Source: Argyresthia goedartella (taxonomy: Eukaryota > Arthropoda > Insecta > Lepidoptera > Argyresthiidae). From it: 64,000 nucleotides of DNA. The notes under the pieces were generated by a model. That model was not told the origin of the DNA and made no database searches. It worked only from the letters and a program-made list of their open reading frames with translations. The DNA lies in the NCBI GenBank assembly GCA_949825045.1, contig OX463807.1:13355501-13419500 (forward strand), in the 5' to 3' direction. The position numbers and the translations under genes were made by a program. Positions 1 to 12,348 of this stretch are shown one piece after another (the stretch's first letter is position 1; every line of letters begins with the position of its first letter).

Positions 1-1965
1 ACTTGTCTAAAGGTAAGTTTTTAATATCAGTAGGGACCTTATTGTAATAGCGTATACGAATTGCCTTTAAAAGAATTACTAATTTTATGTAGTCGGCTTA
101 CATAAGCAACCAACTTGTCTTTATTTCTAGTATTAAAATTGTGTATATCACTGTACTTCTGAAAATTAGTTATATTTCTTTTTACATACACAAGATTGTC
201 ATAGATATATTGAGACACAAATGTCAGAATATTGATTTCTTTAAACTTTTCCCTCAGTGACACTCTAGGCCCTAATCTATAAATTGCACGAACAGCCCGT
301 TTCTGCAGAATAAATATACTATTAGCATTCGCAGCGTGACCCCACAATAAAATACCATAGGTCATTAGACTATGAAAGTAACTAAAGTAGACTAGTCTAG
401 CGGTGTCTACGTCGGTAAGAGCTCTAATTTTTTTTAACTGCGAACGCTGCCGAACTCAGTCTATTCGACAATTTATTTATATGAGGATCCCATTGTAGTT
501 TGGCGTCTAAAGTAATGCCCAAAAAGACAGTCGACTGCACAAGGTCCAATCTCTGTCCTTTTATAAATATGTCTGTAGTTACCGGGTTCACATTGGGTAA
601 CACGAATTTAATACATTTAGTTTTCTTTTCATTAAGTAATAAATTGTTAACAGTAAACCAGTTCACTATACTAGAGATAGCATTGTTTACCTCGTCATAA
701 TTTGATTGCTGTCTTTCAACTTTAAATATCAAAGAAGTATCATCGGCAAACAATACTAACCCATGTTTTGCTTTAACAAGGTAAGGTAAATCATTAATAT
801 ATACTAAAAACAAGAAAGGACCAAGAATTGAACCTTGCGGTACGCCCATACTTATTGAAGACCCAGGTGATCTTTTCCCATTAACATCGACCATCTGAAC
901 CCTATCTGTTAGATATGACTCCAGAAGGCCAAGTGCCTGATCTTTTACACCATAATGGCGTAACTTCCTGACAAGAGTGTCATGATGGACGCAATCAAAA
1001 GCCTTGGATAGATCGCAGAAGACACCTATTGCATCCATTGCGTCTTCCCAGACATCAAAAATATTGTCGATTAGTTCAACACCAGCATCGGCTGTTGAAC
1101 GACCCTTTGTGAAACCAAACTGAGCAATATGAATTAAATTATTGAGATAAAAATGACTTTGCAATTGATTAAGTATGAGTTTTTCAAATATTTTGCTAAG
1201 CGTTGGTAGTATCGAACCAGCTTTGAATAAAGGTATAACTTTACTTAGTTTCATCAAGTCAGGAAACACACCATTATCTATACATTGATTAAATATACAA
1301 CAAAGGTGAGGTGCAATACAATCTACAATGGAACTAATAACTTTTACTGATAGACCATGGGCGTCAGCTGTCTTTTTCATTTCCAGGGATTTAAACGCTT
1401 TTACAATGTCTTCATTATTTACGTGCCTAAATTTAAAATCTGTTTTACAATCCTCAAAGTTTTGTTTAAGTATAGATTCAGCAGCAGCAGGAGATGAATT
1501 TAAAGACTTGGTTGTTGAAACTGGAATGTCCGTAAAGAAATTTTCGAAAGCTTTTGCTACTTCTAGGTCTGTACTTAGCAATTGATTATCTATCTTAAGC
1601 TTGAAGTTATTATGTGTAGCTTTGGCCTTTCCAGTCTCTCTGTTTATAATTTGCCAAGTAGTTTTCATTACATTGCTACTAGATTCAATTTTGTTTTTAA
1701 TGAAATTAGATTTAGCTACGGCACAAACGCGTTTAAACATTTTTGAATAACTACGAACATAATCTAGAAAGGCCGTATTTTTGTTATATGATTTCTCTTC
1801 ATAGAGTTCATATAATCTTCGTCTGCTCCTATGAATTCCAACTGTCGCCCAATCACTAAACAAAGCTTTGTTATTAACTTTTATAGTTTTTGATTTAAAT
1901 ACCGTATCATATTCATTTTTGACAAGGTTAAATACTGAGTTGTACAACAAATTTATCGTGATAGG
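1..1965 (-). mobile_element. LINE A: 5'-truncated non-LTR retrotransposon (CR1/Jockey-like), runs off window edge
   Basis: The minus strand carries the reverse transcriptase half of a non-LTR retrotransposon. The 5' end breaks off inside ORF2 near 1965, with no endonuclease, and the 3' end lies beyond the window. The copy at 23126-24710 on the other strand is a relative: both share the motifs SKAFDCV, INDLP and the C-terminal LLWG. That the family belongs to the CR1/Jockey side of the LINE tree is inferred from motif style only. Confidence 0.85.
39..1965 (-). pseudogene. Reverse transcriptase ORF2 fragment of LINE A
   Basis: This would be the target-primed reverse transcriptase of a LINE. 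Reading minus, the order is an N-terminal linker, a finger motif (near 1200), DLSKAFDCVHHDTL (near 990), GVPQGSILGPFLFLVYINDLP (near 790-850), the catalytic FADD box (near 740), FLGITLDAKLQWDP, and after a frame change MTYGILLWGHAAN and the C-terminal region. Two lesions are visible. Roughly a dozen codons are missing between the LFKAG and LPTLSKIFEK segments (near 1210-1225). An A-run frameshift at 427-434 (T-run on the plus strand) separates the main frame from the C-terminal 108 residues. The catalytic aspartates remain. Confidence 0.85.
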
Positions 1966-2032
1966 TTGAACATGTAAGAACAACAAAAAATACTTAAAAC
2001 ATAAACTTAAGTACACAAAACATAAAAAGAAG
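1966..2032. repeat. Dispersed A-rich repeat abutting LINE A
   Basis: The stretch with 'gaacatgtaagaacaacaaa' followed by 'taaaacataa' recurs at 18933-19005 in the same orientation. It begins where LINE A homology stops, so it is either the flanking sequence of the LINE insertion or part of another dispersed repeat. Identity unknown. Confidence 0.5.
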
Positions 2033-2059
2033 TTTAGTGATCATTTATCCAAACACAAT

Positions 2060-2345
2060 TTGGTGGACATCCATCCATTTTGGTAGTCATTTCGAATTTA
2101 TTGGTAGTAAATTTTCGAATTTTTTGGTAATCGTTACAATACAAGCCTTATTATTTTAGTTAACTTATTTGATATTGTCCACTTTGGTCTAAGTGTTGTT
2201 TAATTATGTTCTGTCCATCCTAGGTTTGCTGGAAGAAATCTCTTGTTAGGGACAAGCTTGAATTTGTACATTTATTTTCCATTTAGCAGTCTGTAATCTA
2301 TTGTTTTTTGTGCAATAAAGTAAAGATAAAGATAAAGATAAAGAT
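2060..2345 (+). mobile_element. 3' tail of a plus-strand retroelement ending in an AATAAA-(AAAGAT)n tail
   Basis: The plus strand ends with 'gctggaagaaatctcttgtt', then 'gcaataaagt' and about four copies of AAAGAT (2321-2345). A similar 'ctggaagaga...gcaataaa' 3' end is, from memory, common in lepidopteran retroelement copies. No coding sequence is attached. The microsatellite is shared with the 3' end of LINE B, which arrives from the other strand. Confidence 0.45.
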
Positions 2346-2526
2346 ATTTATTGTTTGGTGAAGCATAGGTTTGTAGGATGGTTGTAATATAACAGGCAAG
2401 TGTATCACTATGATCTGCCGTGAGGCGTTCAAACATTTGTTTTGAATTCTAAAATTAGACTTAAATAATACAGAACACATGCATGCACACACAAAATTAA
2501 AAGTTATTAATGAATAATGTCAAGCT

Positions 2527-4404
2527 TCATAAAATGTCAGAAAGAAAATCATTGATGGTGTAGTATGCCTTTACAATAAGTATTTTTTTAAGATTACATT
2601 TAAAGATATTTAGATTGTTAGTAGCTCTTAATGTCTTCGGTAGTTTATTGTATATTCTGGTGGTCATGCCAAATGTATTTTTATCATAGTATGCAGTTTT
2701 TCGTGGCTTAGCGCTCAGTTTGTCTTGATTGCGTTTGCCCTTCATGAAATTAAAAAGATGGAGATTGGAAACACTGCCGTTTCAAATATGTATAGCGATG
2801 GTACTGTTAAGATCTTAAGATTAATAAAATGGTCCTTACAGGTATCTGTACTAATAAGTTTACATATTGCACGTACACATTTCTTTTGTGCTTTAAATAT
2901 AACATCTTTTTTTGTGGAATTTCCCCAGAACATTATGCCATAACGTAATGATGACTCGACAAATCCATAATATTCCGTTAAAGCAGCGTCCCTGTTGACC
3001 TGTTTAGAAAGCATATATAGAGAATATGAAAATTTACTTAGTTTATTGCTCAGTAAGTCTATGTGTGTATTTCATGACATGTTGTTGTCAATGTGAAGTC
3101 CTAAGAATTTCGTAGTCTCAGTCTCTTCTATTTGTCTACCGTCATAGTTAATGTTTAATGTCAGTTGTTTTTTATGTCCATTCTTAAATTTCATTAATTT
3201 TGTTTTGTTAATATTAATTAGAAGATTATTGTTACTAAACCAGTCAATTATACTTATTAGAGAATTATTAATGTCACTTTCATATGTATTTAGATTATGT
3301 CCTATAAATGTAACGGTGTTATCATCAGCGAAAAGTACCATGGGATGATTCACACATTTTGGAATGTCATTGATGTATACAAGAAACAACAATGGACCCA
3401 AAACACTTCCTTGTGGAACACCACAATTTATGTCCCTAGTGTCAGATGGATATGTGAATTCCATTTTTGATTCAGTGCATATTTGTGTGATTTGATTCAA
3501 TTGTTTCCTATTACTTAAATAAGATTTGATAAGATCATGTGCGTTACCCCGAATACCATATGCATATAGTTTATCTAAGAGTAAATTGTGGTCCACATAA
3601 TCAAAAGCCTTGGTTAGGTCCATAAATAGGGACGTGACTGGTTTATCATTATCAACATTCGTCATGATTTTACTAAAAAAGTCGTATATTGCCATGTTAA
3701 TATTTTTACTTTTCCTGAAACCCTTTTGTTCATCTACCAATATTTTATATTTTTCAAAGAATTTGTATAGCCTGTCATAAATCGCCTTCTCAACTATTTT
3801 GGAGAATATTGGTATCAGTGCTATGGGTCTATAGCAGTTGATATCTTCCCTATCGTCTTTTTTAAAAACTGGTTTTACTATGGAAGTCTTGAGGCGATCA
3901 GGAAAGGTTCCGTGTTGTAAGCATAAGTTAGTCAAATGAGAGAGAATCGGTGCAATACTACTACTCACAGCTTTGATAATCTTTGTGGCTATACCATCGT
4001 CACCAGTACTGTTGGTGTTCTTAAAGGCTTTTATATATATTTAAGAATGTCAAGGGGAGATGTGGGAGTCAGAAATATAGAATTATTTACTAATGTCATA
4101 GTTTGTTTACCTGTTTTAGTAGTGTTAGTATTTGGTTGGACTTGGTCAATGAAATGATTATTAAAGGCTTGTGCTATTTGTTGAGGTTCTTTTATCGCTA
4201 CTACATTGCTTTGTATTATCGTTATGTTGTTTTGTGGTATATTATTTTTGGCTTTATTAATTACACTCCATGTTGCCTTACATTTATTATTTGACGTTTT
4301 GATGAGGTAATCATTTTGGGACTTTTGTGTTAGGTTGATGACTCGTTTTAATCATTTTGTGTACTGTTTGAATTTATTTTTATTATCAGCAGTTGGGTTG
4401 AGTC
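2527..4404 (-). pseudogene. Reverse transcriptase and C-terminal part of LINE B ORF2
   Basis: Minus-strand LINE reverse transcriptase. From about 3968 to 3072 one frame holds the finger region (YRPIALIPIFSKIVEK), FMDLTKAFDYVDH, GVPQGSVLGPLLFLVYINDIP, FADD and FLGLHIDNN. A TGA at about 3070 replaces an expected Trp (TGG). The same frame then continues to 2742 with LRYGIMFWGN, and a further frameshift near 2770 leads into the last 72 residues ending FLSDIL. The region 3969-4404 encodes the linker upstream of the fingers but has stops. The reverse transcriptase catalytic residues themselves are intact. Confidence 0.85.
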
Positions 4405-4408
4405 TATA

Positions 4409-5717
4409 CACAGTCAGGTCATAAGTTCTGTCACACAATAAAAACTTTTGAATTTAGAACGCTGGCCACAAAAAAGTTTATTGAATTCGAATTTCGAATT
4501 TTTCATGAAAATAAAAATGTGTACTTTTTAGAATTTTCCTCATTTTTAAATATGGAGTGGACACTTAAAGAAGACCGTGTCGCAGTTATTGCGTTGCATC
4601 GTTGCGGTTACGCGCCAATTCAGATTTTCGACTTACTGAAAAATTTGAATATAACCAAAAGATTCGTTTATCGTACCATAAAACGATACAATGAAGACTC
4701 TAGTGTAGATGATAGGTCAAGAAGTGGTCGCCCTCGCTCTGTTAGGACTCCAGCAGTGATAAAAGCTGTGAAGGCGCGAATTCAAAGAAATCCCATACGT
4801 AAGCAGAAACTGTTGGCCCTTCAGATGGGGTTAAGCAGGACCACGGTGAAAAGGGTGTTAAATGAAGACTAAGGGCTTAGGGCATATCGAAGAAAAACAG
4901 GACATCGTTTGGACGCTCATTTAATGGACCTGAGACTGAAGAGATGCCGCGCTTTGTTGAAGCGGTACGCGGGAAAAAAGCATCGGGAAATTCCTTTTTC
5001 GGATGAAAAAATTTTCACCGTGGAAGAGAGCTACAACAAACAAAATGATAAGGTGTACGCACACAGCAGTGAAGAAGCGAGCAACCGTATTCCGCGTGTC
5101 CAACGAGGTCATTTTCCATCCTCGCTCATGGTTTGGTTGGGAGTCTCTTATTGGGGCTTAACTGAGGTACATTTTTGTGAGAAAGGCGTAAAAACGAATG
5201 CAGTTGTGTATCAAAATACAGTCCTCAAGAACCTTGTGGAACCTGTTTCTCATACCATGTTTAATAACAGGCACTGGGTATTCCAACAAGATTCTGCGCC
5301 AGCTCATAGAGCGAAAAGCACACAAGACTGGCTGGCGGCGCGTGAAATCGACTTCATCCGGCACGAAGACTGGCCCTCCTCCAGTCCAGATTTGAGTCCG
5401 TTAGATTACAAGATATGGCAACACTTGGAGGAAAAGGCCTGCTCAAAGCCTCATCCTGATTTGGAGTCACTCAAGGCATCCTTGATTAAGGCAGCCGCCG
5501 ATATTGACATGGACCTCGTTCGTGCTGCGATAGACGACTGGCCGCGCAGAATAAAGGCCTGTATTCAAAATCGCGGGGGTCATTTTGAATAAACTTTATT
5601 ACCATAAGAATCTATGTTTTATTAAGTTCATTTTGCTATATAAATGTTTACATAAATAATAAACATGTCTAAATTATTTCATATTGCACATGTGACAGAA
5701 CTTATGACCTGACTATG
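4409..5717 (+). mobile_element. maT-type (DD37D) mariner element, copy 1
   Basis: A 1309 bp Tc1/mariner-superfamily element bounded by TA dinucleotides (4407-4408 and 5718-5719). Terminal inverted repeats of about 27 bp match at all but one position; the left starts CACAGTCAGGTCATAAGTTC and the right end is its reverse complement with CATAG instead of CACAG. It encodes one transposase. It sits inside LINE B between endonuclease and reverse transcriptase. A close copy lies at 28061-29341. Confidence 0.95.
4552..5592 (+). pseudogene. mariner transposase, DD37D, one nonsense codon
   Basis: Transposase that would bind the terminal repeats and cut and paste the element at TA sites. The N-terminal half (about residues 1-115) has two helix-turn-helix-like parts separated by a GRPRS motif. 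The catalytic triad is D151 (FSDEKIF), D247 (FQQDSAPAHR) and D285 (SPLDYKIW), with 37 residues between the last two, which defines the DD37D or maT group. I chose the start at MEWTLKEDR, which is where the mariner-like sequence begins; an in-frame upstream ATG would add 11 residues that look like leader. Codon 107 is TAA where copy 2 has TTA (Leu); apart from that the 346-codon frame is open. Confidence 0.92.
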
Positions 5718-5722
5718 TATAT

Positions 5723-6255
5723 CCATATTAGTTCACGTTTTCTTTTGCAACAACGTTTGACGCCCTTAGTAATCCACTTAGATTTAACGAGGATATGTTT
5801 TTTCCTCTTTTGAACAGGGAAGCAAAGGTCATAAAATAACACGAAGATATCGTGAAATAAGTTAAAGGCTTCATCAGGATCATTACATTCAAATGCCTCA
5901 GAAAAGCCAAGTTGAGTTATACAGGTTACACATTTATGTAGGTTTTCATCACTATAGTCTCTTCTTTTGATGAAATAGTGTTGGAGGAGACAACTTTTTT
6001 TGACTGGGCATCTGAGGATCTGTGCAGAGTGGTCTGACATTGCAAGTTCTATGACTTGACCTACACTTCTTTGCACGTTGTGGGCAAAATTATCTAAACA
6101 CGTTCCACTGCCTGGACGAGTTGGTTCTTTAAACTGTAGTTTTAGATTGTAAGCTGATAGGAGTTGTATAAAAGTGTTCGCAGCATAAGAGTTTATTAAC
6201 GTGTCAATGTTAAAGTCCCCCGCCACTATAACCTTCTTGTTTCTATAACATGTTT
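5723..6255 (-). pseudogene. Endonuclease fragment of LINE B ORF2
   Basis: Minus-strand continuation of LINE B upstream of the mariner. It shows the AP-endonuclease motif VIVAGDFNIDTL (near 6190-6230), a PTRPGSGTCLDNF segment (the usual TR...xxLD block) and MSDHSAQI (the SDH catalytic box), then the EN-to-RT linker. The N-terminal part of the domain, with the Asn and Glu catalytic residues, is missing, so the insertion is 5'-truncated at about 6255. Confidence 0.8.
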
Positions 6256-6639
6256 GGCTCAGAACTATGTAGTATCTTAAGGTATATTAAGATGCGAGGA
6301 GTTTGTTAATTCTTTTGCGAAAGTTATTGTTTATAATTGAGTTTTGTATTAAGTTATTTGGCATTATGTCGTTAATAATTGCTCATTCGTTATATTATAT
6401 TAAGTTCATGTGATATTAAGTTTTCTATCATATTTGATTTTATTTATATAAATAAATTACTCAATTTCTATCCACTGCTGGTTTCAAAGTGCAAAGAGTT
6501 TCGTTAACTTGAGTACATAGTTCAATTCTTACATACTACATACATATAACTCTTTTTTCCATGTTTCGATATACGGCCGTGAATGTAATCCTACCTTTTA
6601 TATAAAAATATACGGGTATACTCGTACAAAATACTGACG
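6256..6639. other. A+T-rich stretch, no gene seen
   Basis: No open frame with recognisable protein, no clear repeat boundary. Confidence 0.5.
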
Positions 6640-7510
6640 TTTTACGCTTTCCCCTAGACAATGGTGTGGAACCCTTCGTGTGTGGGACGATGTCCTCCTC
6701 GCACTTGACCGATTTTATTTTTAAACACAGGAGGTTTTTATGTGCATATAATTTTTATAAGCTTTGATTCAGCGTTTGCTGTTGCAGAGGAAATTTTATA
6801 TCACTCCAAAGGTATGTTGGGGCAAACGGGAGGCACGGGGCAAAACAGAAATGAAAAAAAGATACTAACTGACATGTCTTATGCAAGGGCTTGTTGAGAG
6901 GATCTCAAATATTTACTTAGTAAAAAAAGTGAATAGGCATAAAATACTATTCCCCACCGCTTACATCCGAAAAGATCATGAAATTTAGAAGAAAATACAT
7001 AGTATACGTTGGTCTTCACTTTAATATTACAGAAAAAATAATAAGAATATGTATGGTTCAAATATTACGGTGGCGTAATTTGGGGAAAGAAAGAAACAAA
7101 ATATATATTGTGCGATATGTATAAAGGTCTTGTTGCGAGAATCTAAATTTTTTTTTTTCATAAACTTGAAATGTTTTGTTAAAAATAATATTAAAGAAAA
7201 TAGGCAAAAAAAACATTCCCCCCCTTAACTCCTCAATTACTGAGGTCTATGTATTACAGGAAAAAATAAATGTATGGTTGTAACAGGTGGGATAAAAATT
7301 ATTTTCATACCACATACAAACTTATTAATGCACCTGGTTATACATATGGAGTATGAAAGTAGCCGCACCAATAACTTTGTAAACAACATTTTGCCATCTA
7401 AACACACAGAAAAATTAAAGGTACCTACCTAATCCCCATGCAAGAAACTTGAATACCATTGAGCGGTGGTACGGAACCCTTCGTGCGCAAGTCCGATTCA
7501 CACTTACAGT
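6640..7510 (-). repeat. Repeat R1, two nested copies
   Basis: R1 is a dispersed repeat whose head reads 'ccggtcaagtgcgagt' then 'cgaagggttccgtacca'. A minus-orientation head is at 6640-6720, and a second copy runs from a head at 7470-7510 through the body motif 'caaagttattggtgcggcta' (minus strand) and 'gatcctctcaacaagccctt' down to about 6780. From memory this family is widespread in Lepidoptera. It encodes nothing visible and its transposon class is unsettled. Confidence 0.6.
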
Positions 7511-7627
7511 TTATTTAAATAAAATATGTGGTTTGTCTATAACAACACGCAGTAGTCCGCTAAATATGTCACCTGCCAAGAACTGCCAACACGCAAACAA
7601 CTCTCATTGTATATCTCATAGTATATC

Positions 7628-8098
7628 TTGTATTTTATTAAAGATTTAAAACCTTACTTGTCATCAAATTGTAAATGAAACATATTTTTTTGATTTTGTA
7701 TTAACATGAATTTTCGCGACAAAACAACGACTGCAACAACATCTGAAGCTAAATACGAAGAAAAAAACGATACGCCACTTTGAAAGCGTAATAATATGCC
7801 GCGCGGTATCTCCTAAGAGGTGGGGTGCATGGCAACCGGGTGGCGATAGTGGGTGGTGTAGAGGAGGTACACTCCTACGTGGGCGAGTCTGTAGTACCTG
7901 GTTGTACGACTGTAGAATCCACAGCATGGTATTGTTGTGTCTACAGAGTATTATGCGCATGCCCGATGCGTGCCACCCCAGCTAACTACCCCGGCGGCGG
8001 CGGCGCGCCGGCCGGCGTGTGTGCTGGCTCTGAGCTAGCAACGACCTCGAACTCTGTGGTACTATCGTCAGCACCTACAATCTGGACCTTGCCGTCCT
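7628..8098 (-). other. Possible terminal exon with 3' UTR (36-codon GC-rich frame)
   Basis: On the minus strand, directly after an AG at 8099-8100, a frame runs 36 codons (8098-7991) to TAG. It starts DGKVQIVGADDSTTEFEVV and ends in a proline-rich tail. About two thirds of its third codon positions are G or C, unusual in this A+T-rich window. A further 350 bases lead to an AATAAA (minus, near 7635). Splicing the ace-2 exon to this AG gives the wrong phase and a quick stop, so it is not simply the next ace-2 exon. I do not recognise the protein. The overlapping plus-strand frame is also open, so this may be chance. Confidence 0.3.
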
Positions 8099-8606
8099 AA
8101 TTTTCAAGCGCTGTGGAAGCAAAGTCGGTCAAGCCTGAGCCTTGTGTCGATGGTATCTACGAGTACGCAGCGGCTACTTGATTAGAGACACGTGCGCTGT
8201 AACTCACTTAGCCGACGACTGTGTAACGATGTAGGTTTTGCTACGGATGGACAAAGCGATATACGATGACATTGTAAGGTTGATAATTAGAGTTCGGGGT
8301 GCCTTTAATTAGCAGCGTTCGAGGAAGCCAAAACTGTTTTGGTTTGAACTATAAATTTACGTAGTAGCCTTTTTGATTTTATCTGACTCCACGAGCATCC
8401 TAATCAAATCAAATAAATTAAGAGTAAAATTTCGATATACTTGGAGACGGCCCTATGAAAATTAGCCGTTACCTTGAGCCACAGATATTATAATACTATA
8501 CTAGCTTGAGACCATTCCGGTGAACAAATTATAGAAAACTAACAACGTAGGTTAAGGTCCCATTAAAATGTTATAAGAGCGACAAAAAACAAGAACGAAA
8601 TGATTA

Positions 8607-10462
<1,856 letters not shown>

Positions 10463-10858
10463 AAACCGGTCAAGTGCGAGTCTAAATCGCTCACGAAGGG
10501 TTCCGTACCACCGTTCAATGGAAGCGATGGTGTGGAGTGAATAGTTTGGATTTTACACAGCAAAATATTGTTTACAAAGTTTTTGGTGCGGTTACTTTCA
10601 CACTCCATCTACGTAACCAGGTGCATCCATAAGTTTGTATGTGGTATTGAAAGAATTGTTGTATGGGAGCCCCCTTAAATATTTCTTTTATCCTATTTTT
10701 TTGTATTTGTTGTTATAGCGGCAACAGAAATACATAATCTGTGAAAATTTCAACTTTCTAGCTAGCTAGGTTCTTGAGATACAGCCTGGTGACAGACGGA
10801 CGGACAGCGAAGTCTTAGTAATAGGGTTCCGTTCTTACCCGTTGGGTACGGAACCCTA
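10463..10858 (+). repeat. Repeat R1, complete-looking copy
   Basis: Starts 'aaaaaccggtcaagtgcgag' and ends 'gggtacggaaccctaaaaa', with an inner 'gacagacggacggacagcga' segment. The ends share the word GGTTCCGT/ACGGAACC in opposite orientations. This is the best copy in the window for defining the family. Confidence 0.65.
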
Positions 10859-11157
10859 AAAATAAGATTATGAAAAGGCGGCTAATTAATTGTTCCGAAG
10901 AACAGGTTTCAAATACCATTAATCCAGCATATACAATTTTTTTTTAAACATGTATTCAGATATAAAGTACCCTAATTACTGTATTTTAAATATGCCAAAC
11001 TACTAACCAGCAAATGATTTGTTGCTAGAGGCCTTTGTCTTTTTTTGTGGTTGTTGTAAATGTTTCTCTGTTCTTAACACAACATATTATCACGCCTTTC
11101 CCCATACCGCGTGGCAGAGGCACAATTGTGCCTACTATAAGCCAGTAATTCAATGCT

Positions 11158-11192
11158 CCATTTTGCGTTACAGGGGGCTAGCCCATCGCCGC
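11158..11192 (+). repeat. Short shared repeat R3
   Basis: 'ttttgcgttacagggggcta' then 'gcccatcgccgc' recurs with few changes at 19815-19848. Further upstream, 'ggcacaattgtgcc' is also echoed near 25556-25575. Fragment of an unclassified dispersed repeat. Confidence 0.4.
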
Positions 11193-11610
11193 AGCTATGG
11201 AGTTATCTGTTGTTAATGTCTTCAGTAGTAGCAAACAGTTAGTAAAAACGGCATCAATTAAAACTTTCCCAGCCTTCACATCAGTAATAGAAAATCAATC
11301 ACAAAGAAATATCGGACATGAGGTCATTCTAGGGGAAGTAATTCCTTTATCGGGCGATATAAAACCTTTGTGAATTGCGTTTTCAGTAGGGTTTTATTGA
11401 ACCGGCCGACCTTTCCTGAAGAAATGATGAAATTGAACTCGGTCATCGATGACATTCACCATTATTGCCGTGATTATTGTTACGATAAAACTTTTCTTTT
11501 TCCTTCATTTCAGCCTTTCAGGTTGATTGGTGCAATGATGGTTATTAAAATTCATAGCTGAACAGGCAGATTGTGGAGCTGAATATTACGTGTTAGTCTG
11601 CGATTAGAAA

Positions 11611-12348
11611 GGGGCCGCCCATTAACCACGTGATGTTTTTTAGAAACTTTTTAAGCCCCTCCTCCCCCATGGTGATACGTGGTGAGGTTTAAGACCCTCT
11701 CCCCCCCTTCCCACCAGATCACGTTTTTTTTTGTATTATGAAGAAATCAGAATATTATCTTTAAATAGCTACGGGTATAAGCTAATTTATTTTCGGAGAA
11801 TTTTCGTACCAAAACCTAATCGAAAAGTGATTGACTGATATTTCCATAGCCAACACTCCGGTACAAAATTCTTCGAGTTCGCGATGCGTGTTTCGGGGGC
11901 GCATAAAAGGATTCTATGAGTCATTCTATTCAGTCTAAGGAATCGTCACTTTTAGGTCGACGACGTGTCGGTTCTAAACTGTTAAAAAATGTATTGATTT
12001 TATAACGCTTTTTAAACAGAGCACCTGCTCTGTTTAAAAAGCAACTTTTATTCAACTTTTATTTTTATCATAACCTTATGATAAAAATAAAAGTTGTAAA
12101 TGAAAATGTTTATTGTCAGAGAAAAAAATGTTATATCATAAACATTCACATACCCACATACATATAACCCAATAAAATATTTTTTCTTATTAATATTATG
12201 ATTAGTCAATTATTATGTGTCTTCGTTGCTATATTTGCAGGAGTTCGTAACGAAAATGAAATACACGTGATATCTCAATACAGCCCCCCTTCTCCCTTGT
12301 GATATTTCGTGTTTTTTTTTCGAACTTCACGTGATTAATGTACGGCCA
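11611..12348. mobile_element. Non-autonomous inverted-repeat element (MITE-like)
   Basis: The left end reads GGCCGCCCATTAACCACGTGA and the right end is the inverse with two internal differences. Both ends continue into C-rich tracts (cctcctccccc, cccccttctccctt). No coding capacity. It contains the two palindromes at 12007-12096. Confidence 0.5.
12007..12096. repeat. Two adjacent perfect hairpins
   Basis: Arms of 17 nt (12007-12023 with 12026-12042) and 21 nt (12053-12073 with 12076-12096) are perfectly complementary. Each is separated only by the dinucleotide CC. Confidence 0.8.

Larger units (their letters stand above)
2346..6255 (-). mobile_element. LINE B: non-LTR retrotransposon split by a mariner insertion
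   Basis: A minus-strand LINE whose ORF2 runs from a truncated endonuclease (near 6255) to the C-terminus at 2527, with a 3' UTR ending in AATAAA and ATCTTT repeats near 2320-2345. It is interrupted at a TA by the mariner at 4409-5717. Removing that element joins the EN-to-RT linker cleanly: residues ending ELIWI on one side and RLNPTAD on the other. Confidence 0.85.

Noticed and set aside
7825..8100. 91-codon plus-strand frame
   Set aside because: Composition is not protein-like and it opposes a better minus-strand candidate.
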